Made by a program: the position numbers and the translations under genes | The notes under the pieces: generated by a model | What the model was told of the DNA's origin: nothing | Databases searched by the model: none | What the model saw: the letters and a program-made list of their open reading frames with translations, nothing else | Source of the DNA: an uncultured Eubacterium sp. | GTDB lineage: Bacteria; Bacillota; Clostridia; Oscillospirales; CAG-272 | Assembly: GCA_900544285.1 (NCBI GenBank) | Contig: UQUT01000005.1 | Span: forward strand, 36,419-100,418 | Direction: 5' to 3' | Length of the DNA: 64,000 nucleotides | Shown here: in pieces, positions 42,128-50,927 of the stretch | Layout of the letters: each line of letters opens with the position of its first letter | Position numbering within the stretch: position 1 is the stretch's first letter

Positions 42128-42154
42128 AAAGGGACGGATATTCTCCGTCCCTTT
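42128..42154 (+). terminator. Weak terminator or processing hairpin between rpsO and pnp
   Basis: Eleven bp stem AAAGGGACGGA/TCCGTCCCTTT with a 5 nt loop, but no proper T-run after it, so it may be an RNase processing site instead. Confidence 0.5.
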
Positions 42155-42298
42155 CACAAATTACAGCGTCTTTTATGCGGCGGAAGCGGATTTTGTATAG
42201 CAGTTAATAAAGTCCCCGAAAAAATGTCGGAGATTTCGTTAAATGCTAAACAAAAGCCCCCGCCGCAGAAGAATAAATAATAATTCAGGAGGCAAAAA

Positions 42299-44395
42299 AT
42301 GTTTGAAAATTACAAAGTATTCAATTATGAATACGCAGGCAGACCTCTCAAAGTTGAGGTCGGCAAGGTTGCAGGGCTCGCAAACGGCTCATGCATGATA
42401 AGCTATGGCGAAACAGTCATCCTTGCTTGCGCAACAGCATCACCCAAGCCTAGAGACGGTATTGATTTCCTTCCCCTTTCCGTTGACTACGACGAAAAGC
42501 TCTATGCCGTCGGCAGAATTCCCGGCAGCTTTACAAGACGTGAAGGCAGACCCGGCGAAAAGGCAATCCTTACAAGCCGCGTCATCGACCGTCCCATCCG
42601 TCCCCTTTTCCCGAAGGATCTTCGTAACGACGTAGCTCTTACTCTTACGGTTATGAGCGTCGATCCCGATTGCTCACCCGAAATAACGGCTATGATCGGC
42701 GCGTCAATCGCTCTTTCCATTTCGGACATCCCGTGGAACGGACCTATCGGCGGCGCATTTGTCGGAATGATCGGCGACAGATTCATCATCAACCCGACAG
42801 CCGAAGAAAGAAAAGAAAGCGTTCTCGAGCTGACAGTCGCAGCTTCCGAAAAGAAGGTCGTTATGATTGAAGCGGGCGCAAAGGAAGTATCGGACGACGA
42901 TATGTACAACGCGATTATGTTCGCTCACGAAGAGATAAAGAAGCTCCTCGTATTCATCAATGAAATCATTGCAGAGGTCGGCAAGCCGAAATTTGATTAT
43001 CCTTCCTGCGAGCTTGATCACGATATGTTCGATAAGATTTTCGACTATTGTGAAAAAGCCGTTATGGAAGCTCTTGACACGGATGACAAGACCGTTCGTG
43101 ACGCAAAGATGCAGCCCATTCAGGACGACATCCTCGAAAAGTTCTCCGAAGAATATCCGGATCTCCCTGTTGTTCTTCCCGAACTTATCTATAAGATTCA
43201 GAAAAAGATTGTCCGTCGTTGGCTCCTTGTTGACAAAAAGCGTGTAGACGGAAGAAGAATGGATCAGATCCGTCCGCTCGCAAGCGAGGTTGCCGTTCTT
43301 CCCAGAACACACGGCTCGGGTCTCTTTACAAGAGGTCAGACGCAGGTTCTTTCCGTCGTAACTCTCGGACCCATGAGTGACGCACAGCAGCTTGACGGTC
43401 TTGACGACGAAAAAGAAAAACGCTATATGCATCATTACAATATGCCCGGCTATTCGACGGGCGAGGCTAAATCCCTCCGCACACCCGGACGCAGAGAAAT
43501 CGGTCACGGTGCGCTCGCAGAGAGATCGCTCATTCCCGTGCTTCCCTCAAAGGAAGAATTCCCTTATGCTATCCGCGTCGTAAGCGAGGTTGTTTCTTCA
43601 AACGGTTCAACATCGCAGGGTTCTGTATGCGGTTCGACTCTTGCTCTTATGGACGCAGGCGTTCCGATAAAGGCTCCCGTTGCGGGAATTTCCTGTGGAC
43701 TTATCACAGCCGAGGACGGCTCATGGGACACAATGATAGACATTCAGGGTCTTGAAGACTTCTATGGCGACATGGACTTCAAGGTTGCCGGAACACACAA
43801 GGGCATCACCTCCATTCAGATGGACCTCAAGATCGACGGTCTCACACCCGAAATCATAAAGAACGCTCTTGAAACAACTCACAAGGGCAGAGATTACATC
43901 ATCGACGAAGTAATTCTCAAGGCAATTCCCGAACCCAGAGCAGACGTCGGCAAGTATGCTCCGAAGATGATCTCCATGAAGATCAATCCCGATAAGATCA
44001 GAGAAGTTATCGGCAAGGGCGGCGAGGTCATCCAGAAGATTACGGCAGAAACAAATACGAAGATCGATATCGAAGAAGACGGTTCAATCTTCATTCTCGC
44101 CGTAAACAAAGAGGACGCTTACGTTGCGAAGGGCATAATCGACGCCATCGTATTTGAGCCCGTTGAAGGCTGCTGCTACACCGGCACGGTCACAAGAATC
44201 ATTCCGATCGGCGCATTTGTTGAAATCGCTCCCGGAAAAGAAGGTCTTGTTCATATCTCCAAGCTCGACACAAAGAGAGTTGAAAACGTTGAAGACGTTG
44301 TTTCCGTCGGCGACAAGGTGACGGTCAAGTTCCTCGGCACGGACGAAAAAGGCAGAATCAACCTTTCTAGAAAAGACGCTCTTAAAGAGGAATAA
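42299..44395 (+). CDS. pnp: Polyribonucleotide nucleotidyltransferase
   Basis: 698 residues, normal for PNPase. Two RNase PH domains (RIPGSFTRREGRPGEKAIL; SNGSTSQGSVCGSTLALMDAG), a KH domain (IREVIGKGGEVIQKI, about 560) and a C-terminal S1 domain (GTVTRIIPIGAFVEI). 3'-5' phosphorolytic RNA decay in the degradosome. CAGGAGG site. Ended by a clear terminator. Confidence 0.98.
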   Translation: MFENYKVFNYEYAGRPLKVEVGKVAGLANGSCMISYGETVILACATASPKPRDGIDFLPLSVDYDEKLYAVGRIPGSFTRREGRPGEKAILTSRVIDRPIRPLFPKDLRNDVALTLTVMSVDPDCSPEITAMIGASIALSISDIPWNGPIGGAFVGMIGDRFIINPTAEERKESVLELTVAASEKKVVMIEAGAKEVSDDDMYNAIMFAHEEIKKLLVFINEIIAEVGKPKFDYPSCELDHDMFDKIFDYCEKAVMEALDTDDKTVRDAKMQPIQDDILEKFSEEYPDLPVVLPELIYKIQKKIVRRWLLVDKKRVDGRRMDQIRPLASEVAVLPRTHGSGLFTRGQTQVLSVVTLGPMSDAQQLDGLDDEKEKRYMHHYNMPGYSTGEAKSLRTPGRREIGHGALAERSLIPVLPSKEEFPYAIRVVSEVVSSNGSTSQGSVCGSTLALMDAGVPIKAPVAGISCGLITAEDGSWDTMIDIQGLEDFYGDMDFKVAGTHKGITSIQMDLKIDGLTPEIIKNALETTHKGRDYIIDEVILKAIPEPRADVGKYAPKMISMKINPDKIREVIGKGGEVIQKITAETNTKIDIEEDGSIFILAVNKEDAYVAKGIIDAIVFEPVEGCCYTGTVTRIIPIGAFVEIAPGKEGLVHISKLDTKRVENVEDVVSVGDKVTVKFLGTDEKGRINLSRKDALKEE

Positions 44396-44404
44396 TTGTA
44401 ACAG

Positions 44405-44428
44405 AAAGCACCCTTCGGGGTGCTTTTT
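44405..44428 (+). terminator. Intrinsic terminator after pnp
   Basis: AAAGCACCC-TTCG-GGGTGCTTTTT, a stable UUCG tetraloop hairpin with T-run. Confidence 0.92.
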
Positions 44429-44501
44429 GAATTTACGGACATCTCTCTCCCGCCCGACAGGCAAAATAATGTATCTAAAATATTAAATTTTCAAATTTGT
44501 A

Positions 44502-44530
44502 TTGAAAAAATCGGTAAAATGTTATAAAAT
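44502..44530 (+). promoter_or_regulatory. Promoter for fba
   Basis: TTGAAA (44502-44507), 17 bp spacer, TAAAAT (44525-44530). Leader of ~45 nt ends with AAAGGA. Confidence 0.65.
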
Positions 44531-44582
44531 ATAAATTGCAGAAATTTGTATTGCCGCTCAGGCGGCAGGAAAGGATTTATAA

Positions 44583-45548
44583 ATGGCACTTGTAACAACA
44601 AAAGAAATGTTCAAAAAAGCTTATGCCGGCGGATATGCTGTCGGCGCGTTCAACATCAACAATATGGAGATAATTCAAGCCATCACAGAGGCGGCGGCTG
44701 AAGAAAAATCCCCCGTTATCCTTCAGGTATCGGCAGGCGCAAGAAAATATGCAAAGCCCGCATACCTTATGGCTCTCGCAAAGGCAGCCGTTGAGGACAC
44801 CGGCGTTGACTTCGCGCTCCACCTTGACCACGGCGCAGACTTTGAAATCTGCAAGTCGTGCATCGACGGCGGCTTTACCTCTGTTATGATCGACGGTTCA
44901 AAGTATTCCTTTGAAGAGAACATCGCTCTTACAAAGAAGGTTGTTGACTATGCCCACGCTCACGGCGTTGTCGTTGAGGGTGAAATAGGCAAGCTCGCCG
45001 GCATTGAGGACGACGTCCACGTTGCCGCCGAAGACTCAACTTATACACGCCCCGAAGAGGTTGAAGAGTTCGTTTCACGCACAGGCGTTGACTCTCTCGC
45101 AATCGCTATCGGCACATCGCACGGCGCATACAAGTTCACTCCCGCTCAGTGCACACGCAATGCGGACGGTATCCTTGTTCCGCCCCCGCTCCGTTTTGAT
45201 ATTCTCGAAGAGATCGAAAAGAGACTTCCCGAATTCCCGATCGTTCTTCACGGCGCTTCCAGCGTTGCTCAGGACTGCGTAAAGGAAATCAACGCTCTCG
45301 GCGGTCACATGCCGGACGCTATCGGTATTCCCGAAGAAGAGCTCCGTCAGGCAGCAAAGATGGCTGTATGCAAGATCAATATCGACTCCGATATCCGTCT
45401 CGCAATGACAGCAGGCATACGCAGAGTACTTGCAAACCAGCCCGAAGTTTTCGACCCCAGAACTTATCTTTCCGTCGGCAGAGACGAAGTAAAGAAGATG
45501 GTCAAGCACAAGATCGTCGACGTTCTCGGTTCAAACGGCAAGGCGTAA
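44583..45548 (+). CDS. fba: Class II fructose-bisphosphate aldolase
   Basis: 321 residues. Zinc and active-site motifs: HLDHGADF (about residue 80), EGEIGKLAG, GTSHGAYKF and VLHGASSV. The tagatose-bisphosphate form is close, but the context-free glycolytic form is more usual. Monocistronic with its own promoter and terminator. Confidence 0.95.
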   Translation: MALVTTKEMFKKAYAGGYAVGAFNINNMEIIQAITEAAAEEKSPVILQVSAGARKYAKPAYLMALAKAAVEDTGVDFALHLDHGADFEICKSCIDGGFTSVMIDGSKYSFEENIALTKKVVDYAHAHGVVVEGEIGKLAGIEDDVHVAAEDSTYTRPEEVEEFVSRTGVDSLAIAIGTSHGAYKFTPAQCTRNADGILVPPPLRFDILEEIEKRLPEFPIVLHGASSVAQDCVKEINALGGHMPDAIGIPEEELRQAAKMAVCKINIDSDIRLAMTAGIRRVLANQPEVFDPRTYLSVGRDEVKKMVKHKIVDVLGSNGKA

Positions 45549-45559
45549 AAAAGTAAATT

Positions 45560-45591
45560 ACGGCAGAGGGGATATCCTCTGCCGTTTTTTA
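45560..45591 (+). terminator. Intrinsic terminator after fba
   Basis: ACGGCAGAGG/CCTCTGCCGT stem with 6 nt loop and TTTTTT. Confidence 0.92.
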
Positions 45592-45598
45592 TTTTTTG

Positions 45599-45627
45599 TT
45601 GACATAAGCGCCGAAAAATTATATAAT
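45599..45627 (+). promoter_or_regulatory. Consensus promoter for addA
   Basis: TTGACA (45599-45604), 17 bp spacer, TATAAT (45622-45627), 37 bp before the start. Confidence 0.8.
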
Positions 45628-45664
45628 TACTGTATGCATATAAATTCGCAAAGGAGGAAGGTCA

Positions 45665-48600
45665 ATGGGAGAGATCAACTGGACGCAGGCGCAATCGGAC
45701 GCCATCAAGGCAAACGGAGTTTCGATTGCAGTCAGCGCAGCCGCAGGCAGCGGAAAAACCGCCGTGCTGACAAGACGTATCACAGAGCGCATATGCTCGG
45801 GCAGCGTTGATGTGTCCCGTATTCTCGTGGTAACGTTTACGCGTGCCGCCGCCGCGGAGCTTGTCGAAAGGATTGAAAAATCTCTCAGCGATGAGTATTC
45901 AAAAAATCCGAAAAACAGTCTTCGGCGGCAGATGCTCCTCGTTTCCTCCGCAAAAATAAGCACGATAGACAGCTTCTGCATCGACCTTATAAAAGAAAAC
46001 TTTCAGGAAACCGGCGTTTCCGGCTTCGGAATTATGGATGCGGATGCCGAAAAAATACTTAAAAATGAAATTGCGGACGAGCTCATCTCCGATTATTTCG
46101 AGGGAATTGTCCGCGGGAGCGGAAAAATCGATGATTTTGCTCTCTTTGCTGATACTTTCGGTTCTCCCTCGTCGGACAGCAAGCTGAGGGAGACGCTTGT
46201 CGATCTTTACGATTTTTATTCCGGTTGCGTAAACCGCGAAAAAGCGATAAAAGGCGAGCCTTCCGGCGGCGATTTTGAAGTCTCCTTCTGGGGAAAAGCA
46301 ATCTACGGTATCATCGCGGATTTTTTGCGTCATTATATAAATTTTTATAAAATCGCCCTTGACGAAATGTACGGAGCCGAAGGAACGGAAAAGCGCGTTA
46401 ATACCTTTGAAACCGACCTGCGGTTTTCATCGGCGCTGCTCGACAGTATTGAAAGCTCAAAGCCATATGCGGACGTCAGAAACGCTTTTTCATCGCTCTG
46501 CAAGTCATTTTCGGACGCAACCTGCGGGAAGATAAAAAGCGGTTGTGAATGCGAACTCTATAAATGGCATAAGAGCGTGCGCGATGAATTTGTAAAAGAG
46601 GCGCGAGGTCTGTTCAAAACATATTTTTCCCTCGACGAAAGCACCCTTTCCGATATGCTCATCCGCGCGGAACACCTCCGCGATGACCTTTCGTCATTTT
46701 TCGATGAATTTGACCGTCGACTCATGGACGAGAAAAAGCGCAGGCATATGATCGGCTTTGCGGACGCGGAGCGCATGGCATTGAATCTGCTTTATGACGA
46801 AGAAAACGACTCGCCGACAGCCCTTGCAAAAGAGCTTTCCGAAAGGTTTGACGAAATATATATAGACGAATTTCAGGACACAGACGAGCTTCAGAACAAA
46901 ATATTCACGCTGATCGCAAAAGAGGACAACCTTTTCACCGTCGGCGATATGAAGCAAAGCATTTACGATTTCCGCGGCGCCGAACCCGCGATATTCGCCC
47001 GTCAGCTTGAAAGCAGAAAAAAATACGAAAAAGGCACGGACGAAAAAGCCGTCAAGATGTTTCTTTCCGAGAATTTCCGTTCCGGCAACAAGATAATTGA
47101 CATTGTAAACGGTGTTTTTTCCACCCTTATGAATACAGACGGAAAAATCGTTTACGGAGATGACGAACGTCTTCGCCGCGGCGGAGACGAGGTTCCCTGC
47201 CCCACGCCCGAAATGCACATAATATGCACATCGGACGACAGTCCGTCGCTGACAGAGGAAGCATATGTGGCGGAAAAGATAGCTTCAATGATTGCGGACG
47301 GAGAGGCAAAAGCAACGGACATCGCCATTCTTCTCAGGTCAAACAAAATTGCGCAGGACATTGCGCTTGAGCTTTCAAAGCGTGGCGTTCCCTGCCGGAA
47401 TGCGTCGGTGAAGGAATTTTTCAAGAGCCCGGAGGTGCTTCTGACGCTTTCCCTCCTCAACACAATAGACAATCCCTCGCGTGACGTTTACCTCGCCGCG
47501 ACGCTCAAAAGCCCGATATACGGGGTGACGCTGGAGGAGCTGATCAGAATCAGAAAATCGGACGAGTCCGGCTCGCTTTATTCCGCTCTCAGAGAATATA
47601 CCGAAAAAACAGGCTTTGAAAAAGGGAAAAGATTTCTTTCAGACCATGAAAAGTTCCGCAGCAGAGCAAAAATATGCACCTGCGGCGAGCTTCTTAAAAC
47701 CGTTTATGCGGAGACGAAAATCATGTCCCTTCTCGGGACGGACGAGCGTAGCCGCGTAAATCTCCGCCGGCTTTATGACTACGCGCTTGACTTTGAAAAC
47801 GGCGGCAACCACGGGCTGTATTCGTTTACGTCATTCATAGACGAAATGATAAACACAGACGCAAAAGTCGATATGACGGGCTTCGGCGGCGGCGCGGACG
47901 CTGTCACAATAATGACAATGCACGGTTCAAAAGGGCTTGAATTCGACACGGTCTTCCTGTGCGATACAAACAGGCAGACAAGCTCCGAGCACACAAGAGG
48001 AAATGTTCTTGCCGTGCGCAATGCGCCCGTCGCTTTCGACCTTTATGACGGAGCGGAAGGCGGAAAAATCATCGAAACACCCATGCACCGCGCGGCAATT
48101 GAGCTTCAGAGCGGCAGACTTGCCGAGGAGGGCTGTCGACTTCTTTATGTCGCCCTCACCCGCGCAAAGCGCCGGCTGATAATCACAGCGACCGTAAAGG
48201 ACAACACGCGGTCAAAGGATTCCCCGAAGGATCAGGAGCAGAAATATGACTTCGGCGACCCGTCGTCGGATGTAAGCATGAAAGCGAAGCTGTTCTCGTC
48301 ATACGGAAGAAAAAAAAGCAAATCAATGCTCGAGTGGCTCTGCATAGGGCTTGCAAAAGACCCCTCGCTCTGCAAACTCGACTTTGTGCGCGAGCTTCCG
48401 AGGCGCGAGACCGTCACAGGTGCGGAAAGCGACACCGTCGACAATTATGACGAAGGCTATGCAATCGCCCGCGATCGGCTCGGCTTTGAATATCCGCACG
48501 CAATTCTGAGCAAGGTACCGTCCAAGCTGTCCGTATCAAAGCTGTATCCGGACGTGCTGGACGATGACGACGGCACGGCAGTAAGTATAGACAACGAGAA

Positions 48601-49186
48601 AAATGACGAATATCCCGCGCCCGTGTTCATTGCGGGAGAAAGCGAAAGCGGCGCCTCACACGGCACGGCAATGCACACGTTCATGCAGTTTTTCGATTTT
48701 GAAAACGTCGATAAAAACGGCGTCGAAGCGGAAATACAGCGTCTCGTAAAGAACAGGTTCATCTTTGAAAGCGACGGCGAAAAGCTGAACGTTCAAAAGC
48801 TCAAAAGGTTCTTTTCATCGCCCCTTGCCGCTGTCATGAAAGAAGCCGACCGGATTTACAGGGAAAAAAGATTTATAATTTTCTATCCTGCGGAGAGCTT
48901 TTCCGAGGACGAAAAGACAAAAGAGGCGCTCAAAGGCGAAAAGCTGATGGTGCAGGGTGTCATTGACTGCGCCGTAAAGACAAAAACGGGCGAGCTTATC
49001 CTGATCGACTATAAAACCGACTTCTTCCCCTCCGGCACAGGAGAGGACGAAATAAAAGAGACGCTTATAAAGCGTCACAGTCGCCAGCTCGGTTATTATA
49101 AATACGCCTGCAAAAAGCTCTTCGGCAAAGCGCCGGAGCATACTTATATTTATTCCTTCGCGCTCGACAGCACGATTGAATTATGA
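45665..49186 (+). CDS. addA: ATP-dependent helicase/nuclease subunit A
   Basis: 1173 residues, typical AddA. Walker A AAGSGKT (residues 26-32), Walker B IYIDEFQDTD (about 398-405), helicase motif VGDMKQSIYDFRGAEP, motif VI LLYVALTRAKRRL, and a C-terminal RecB-type nuclease with LIDYKTDFF (about 1115). With AddB it resects double-strand ends for RecA in place of RecBCD. addB usually lies just upstream; here fba is upstream and no addB is visible in the window. A fused or unlinked partner must be elsewhere. Confidence 0.95.
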   Translation: MGEINWTQAQSDAIKANGVSIAVSAAAGSGKTAVLTRRITERICSGSVDVSRILVVTFTRAAAAELVERIEKSLSDEYSKNPKNSLRRQMLLVSSAKISTIDSFCIDLIKENFQETGVSGFGIMDADAEKILKNEIADELISDYFEGIVRGSGKIDDFALFADTFGSPSSDSKLRETLVDLYDFYSGCVNREKAIKGEPSGGDFEVSFWGKAIYGIIADFLRHYINFYKIALDEMYGAEGTEKRVNTFETDLRFSSALLDSIESSKPYADVRNAFSSLCKSFSDATCGKIKSGCECELYKWHKSVRDEFVKEARGLFKTYFSLDESTLSDMLIRAEHLRDDLSSFFDEFDRRLMDEKKRRHMIGFADAERMALNLLYDEENDSPTALAKELSERFDEIYIDEFQDTDELQNKIFTLIAKEDNLFTVGDMKQSIYDFRGAEPAIFARQLESRKKYEKGTDEKAVKMFLSENFRSGNKIIDIVNGVFSTLMNTDGKIVYGDDERLRRGGDEVPCPTPEMHIICTSDDSPSLTEEAYVAEKIASMIADGEAKATDIAILLRSNKIAQDIALELSKRGVPCRNASVKEFFKSPEVLLTLSLLNTIDNPSRDVYLAATLKSPIYGVTLEELIRIRKSDESGSLYSALREYTEKTGFEKGKRFLSDHEKFRSRAKICTCGELLKTVYAETKIMSLLGTDERSRVNLRRLYDYALDFENGGNHGLYSFTSFIDEMINTDAKVDMTGFGGGADAVTIMTMHGSKGLEFDTVFLCDTNRQTSSEHTRGNVLAVRNAPVAFDLYDGAEGGKIIETPMHRAAIELQSGRLAEEGCRLLYVALTRAKRRLIITATVKDNTRSKDSPKDQEQKYDFGDPSSDVSMKAKLFSSYGRKKSKSMLEWLCIGLAKDPSLCKLDFVRELPRRETVTGAESDTVDNYDEGYAIARDRLGFEYPHAILSKVPSKLSVSKLYPDVLDDDDGTAVSIDNEKNDEYPAPVFIAGESESGASHGTAMHTFMQFFDFENVDKNGVEAEIQRLVKNRFIFESDGEKLNVQKLKRFFSSPLAAVMKEADRIYREKRFIIFYPAESFSEDEKTKEALKGEKLMVQGVIDCAVKTKTGELILIDYKTDFFPSGTGEDEIKETLIKRHSRQLGYYKYACKKLFGKAPEHTYIYSFALDSTIEL

Positions 49187-49197
49187 AAGGAAACGAT

Positions 49198-49722
49198 ATG
49201 AAAAAAGAAAAAAAGTTCAATGCGTCATATCTTCTCTGTCTCGTCCCGATTTCATCCATTCTGATATTTTTGGGGCTTATGATTATTCCGGATAAATTCA
49301 TTTATCTCGGTTCAATCCCGATATGGGTTCCGATAGCACAGCAAGGTCTGAGCGGAATATCCGTCATCAGCGTGCTTATAGTAATCGCGGCTGTGCTTAT
49401 ATGGGGCTGGTGCGGGGCAATCGCGGCAAGAAAACGCGGAAAACTCCTTGTGTCAACCCTTGTTGCGCACGCAATACCGATAATCTCCATGGTTTTATAC
49501 ATCATATACAAGCTCATAGCCGCTTTCGGCGGCGGAAACTTTTATTCCGAAACGGCTGATATTTTCGCCACGGGCTTTGGTCTTTTCAATATCGCCGGCA
49601 GCTTTATTTTCGGCATAGTCAATGCAAATGCCGCAGAAATCGTGTTTGATGCGGTTCTTATGTTCGGAACGTTCGTCATAGGATACTCAATCGGCGCAAC
49701 GGAAAAAAAGAAGAGCAAATAA
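49198..49722 (+). CDS. Unknown four-helix membrane protein
   Basis: 174 residues from the ATG at 49198, behind AAAGGAAA; an ATG at 49183 overlapping the addA stop is less likely. Lys-rich N- and C-termini and about four membrane helices. I recognise no family. The Gly-rich third segment KLIAAFGGGNFY is the only striking stretch. Cotranscribed with addA by position. Confidence 0.7.
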   Translation: MKKEKKFNASYLLCLVPISSILIFLGLMIIPDKFIYLGSIPIWVPIAQQGLSGISVISVLIVIAAVLIWGWCGAIAARKRGKLLVSTLVAHAIPIISMVLYIIYKLIAAFGGGNFYSETADIFATGFGLFNIAGSFIFGIVNANAAEIVFDAVLMFGTFVIGYSIGATEKKKSK

Positions 49723-49840
49723 TCGGCACGTTTCGACAACATCCTCATAGAATAATATCAGGACGGGGAAATATCCGGTTTGCCCCGTCTGTTGAGAACA
49801 CTATTCATATTTGCCGCAAAGCGGCGAAGGGAGGATATTC

Positions 49841-49936
49841 ATGAACAACTGTCTTTGCAACCTTTTCGACGGAAACAACACCTGTCTTTGGGTTATTGTT
49901 ATAGCTTGCGTAGTTCTCTGCTGCTGCAACAGATAA
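49841..49936 (+). CDS. 31-residue cysteine-rich membrane peptide
   Basis: A short frame with a perfect AGGGAGGA ribosome site 6 nt before the ATG. The product has seven Cys in 31 residues (C4, C6, C15, C23, C27-C29), one hydrophobic helix (about 16-28) and a terminal CCCNR. Small Cys-rich peptides with one helix are known in spore-formers, e.g. YjcZ-type or coat-associated ones, but I cannot assign this one. A GACGGGG/CCCCGTC hairpin lies upstream (49762-49789). Confidence 0.6.
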   Translation: MNNCLCNLFDGNNTCLWVIVIACVVLCCCNR

Positions 49937-50053
49937 CGGGATTTTACATTTTCCCCCTGCGGGAAGATTTCAATAGCGGCTCTGCCGCGGTAAAATAAAA
50001 TTACAGAAGATAAAAGCAAAAAGATTTTTTCATATAAAGGCTTTTCTCAAAAG

Positions 50054-50088
50054 AAAAATCGGGAGCGGAAAACCGCTCCCGATTTTTT
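50054..50088 (-). terminator. Terminator after the c-di-AMP receptor gene
   Basis: Fifteen bp stem AAAAATCGGGAGCGG and complement with a 4 nt A loop and T-run on the minus strand. It may also end the plus-strand small-peptide transcript. Confidence 0.9.
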
Positions 50089-50413
50089 ATATCTTTTCAA
50101 ATTCGTCAACGGAGAGGGTGAACATAACGGCGCCGCCGATTGTCACCTTTTCCTCAACGGAATGATTGAGCAGTCCCCTGCCGAAGGCTTCAACGGAAGG
50201 GTTTGTTTTCTCTCTCGTCACGCAGTATTTTCTAAGAATTTCTTTGAGCTCGGGAAGTCGTTCCTTTTCCGTACCGATGAGCAAAGTCGTGTTACCGACC
50301 ATAAGAAATCCGCCGGTTGTGGAGAGCTGGGTAACGAAAAAGTCTCTCCCCGTCAAGGCTGTTATGGCTGTTCTGCTGTCGTCGTTGTTTATTACCGCAA
50401 TTACAAGTTTCAT
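50087..50413 (-). CDS. Cyclic-di-AMP receptor, DarA/PstA family
   Basis: 108 residues, PII-like. VIAVINNDDS, VTQLSTTGGFLMVGNTTLLIG and the C-terminal TIGGAVMFTLSVDEF match DarA/PstA, which binds c-di-AMP as a trimer. The output of DarA is unknown in most species. It is the last gene of an ABC-DUF1854-darA operon (11 bp gap), which may point to the process it controls. Confidence 0.92.
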   Translation of the reverse strand: MKLVIAVINNDDSRTAITALTGRDFFVTQLSTTGGFLMVGNTTLLIGTEKERLPELKEILRKYCVTREKTNPSVEAFGRGLLNHSVEEKVTIGGAVMFTLSVDEFEKI

Positions 50414-50424
50414 ATTTTTTCTCC

Positions 50425-50913
50425 TTACATATCGAATTTCAAAAAGCCGAGGCTTTCTTTGTCGAGCTTGTGAACGTCTTCAATTTCATAGCGGTTGTCG
50501 TTTGAGTCGCGGATTAAAATCCTTCCGTCATAGAGCGTTTTTATGTCTATGCTGGTATTGAGTATCGAAAAGCTGTGGTTGCCTCTGTCCGTCTCGACCG
50601 TCCACGTTATGTTGCCGTATTTTTCAACGCGGGAAAGTATTTTCTTTATTTTCGGCACGATATAATATGACGCAAGACATGACCTTATCGCTTCTGCGGA
50701 GTCCGGCATAAGGTGGTCAATATCGCGGATTATCGCAACCTCCTTGCCTGTTTCGTCCGTCAGAGAAATATATTTTGTTATTCCGGAGACGGGGAAAAGC
50801 CGCATTGGCTCAAGATTTTCAAAACGACGTCCGTCATAGGTTTCAAGGGTTACCGTGGTTTCCCCAGCCTTTTTTATACGAACCTCGTCGCCGCTGATAA
50901 AAAATCCTATCAT
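50425..50913 (-). CDS. DUF1854 protein
   Basis: 162 residues with SLTDETGKEVAIIRDIDHL, YYIVPKIKKIL and WTVETDRGNHSF, diagnostic of DUF1854. In other bacteria DUF1854 proteins are paired with a dedicated ABC exporter, and some such pairs are annotated as linked to cyanophycin metabolism. The same pairing is seen here (14 bp gap), but no cyanophycin gene is present, so no substrate is claimed. AAGGAGG site. Confidence 0.86.
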   Translation of the reverse strand: MIGFFISGDEVRIKKAGETTVTLETYDGRRFENLEPMRLFPVSGITKYISLTDETGKEVAIIRDIDHLMPDSAEAIRSCLASYYIVPKIKKILSRVEKYGNITWTVETDRGNHSFSILNTSIDIKTLYDGRILIRDSNDNRYEIEDVHKLDKESLGFLKFDM

Positions 50914-50927
50914 CTTCCGTCACCTCC

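Noticed and set aside
42175..42207. 10-codon frame between rpsO and pnp
   Set aside because: No ribosome site and no conserved feature.
42704..43507. Long minus-strand open frame (267 codons) inside pnp
   Set aside because: It is antisense to a certain gene, has no ribosome site and its composition follows the pnp codon pattern.
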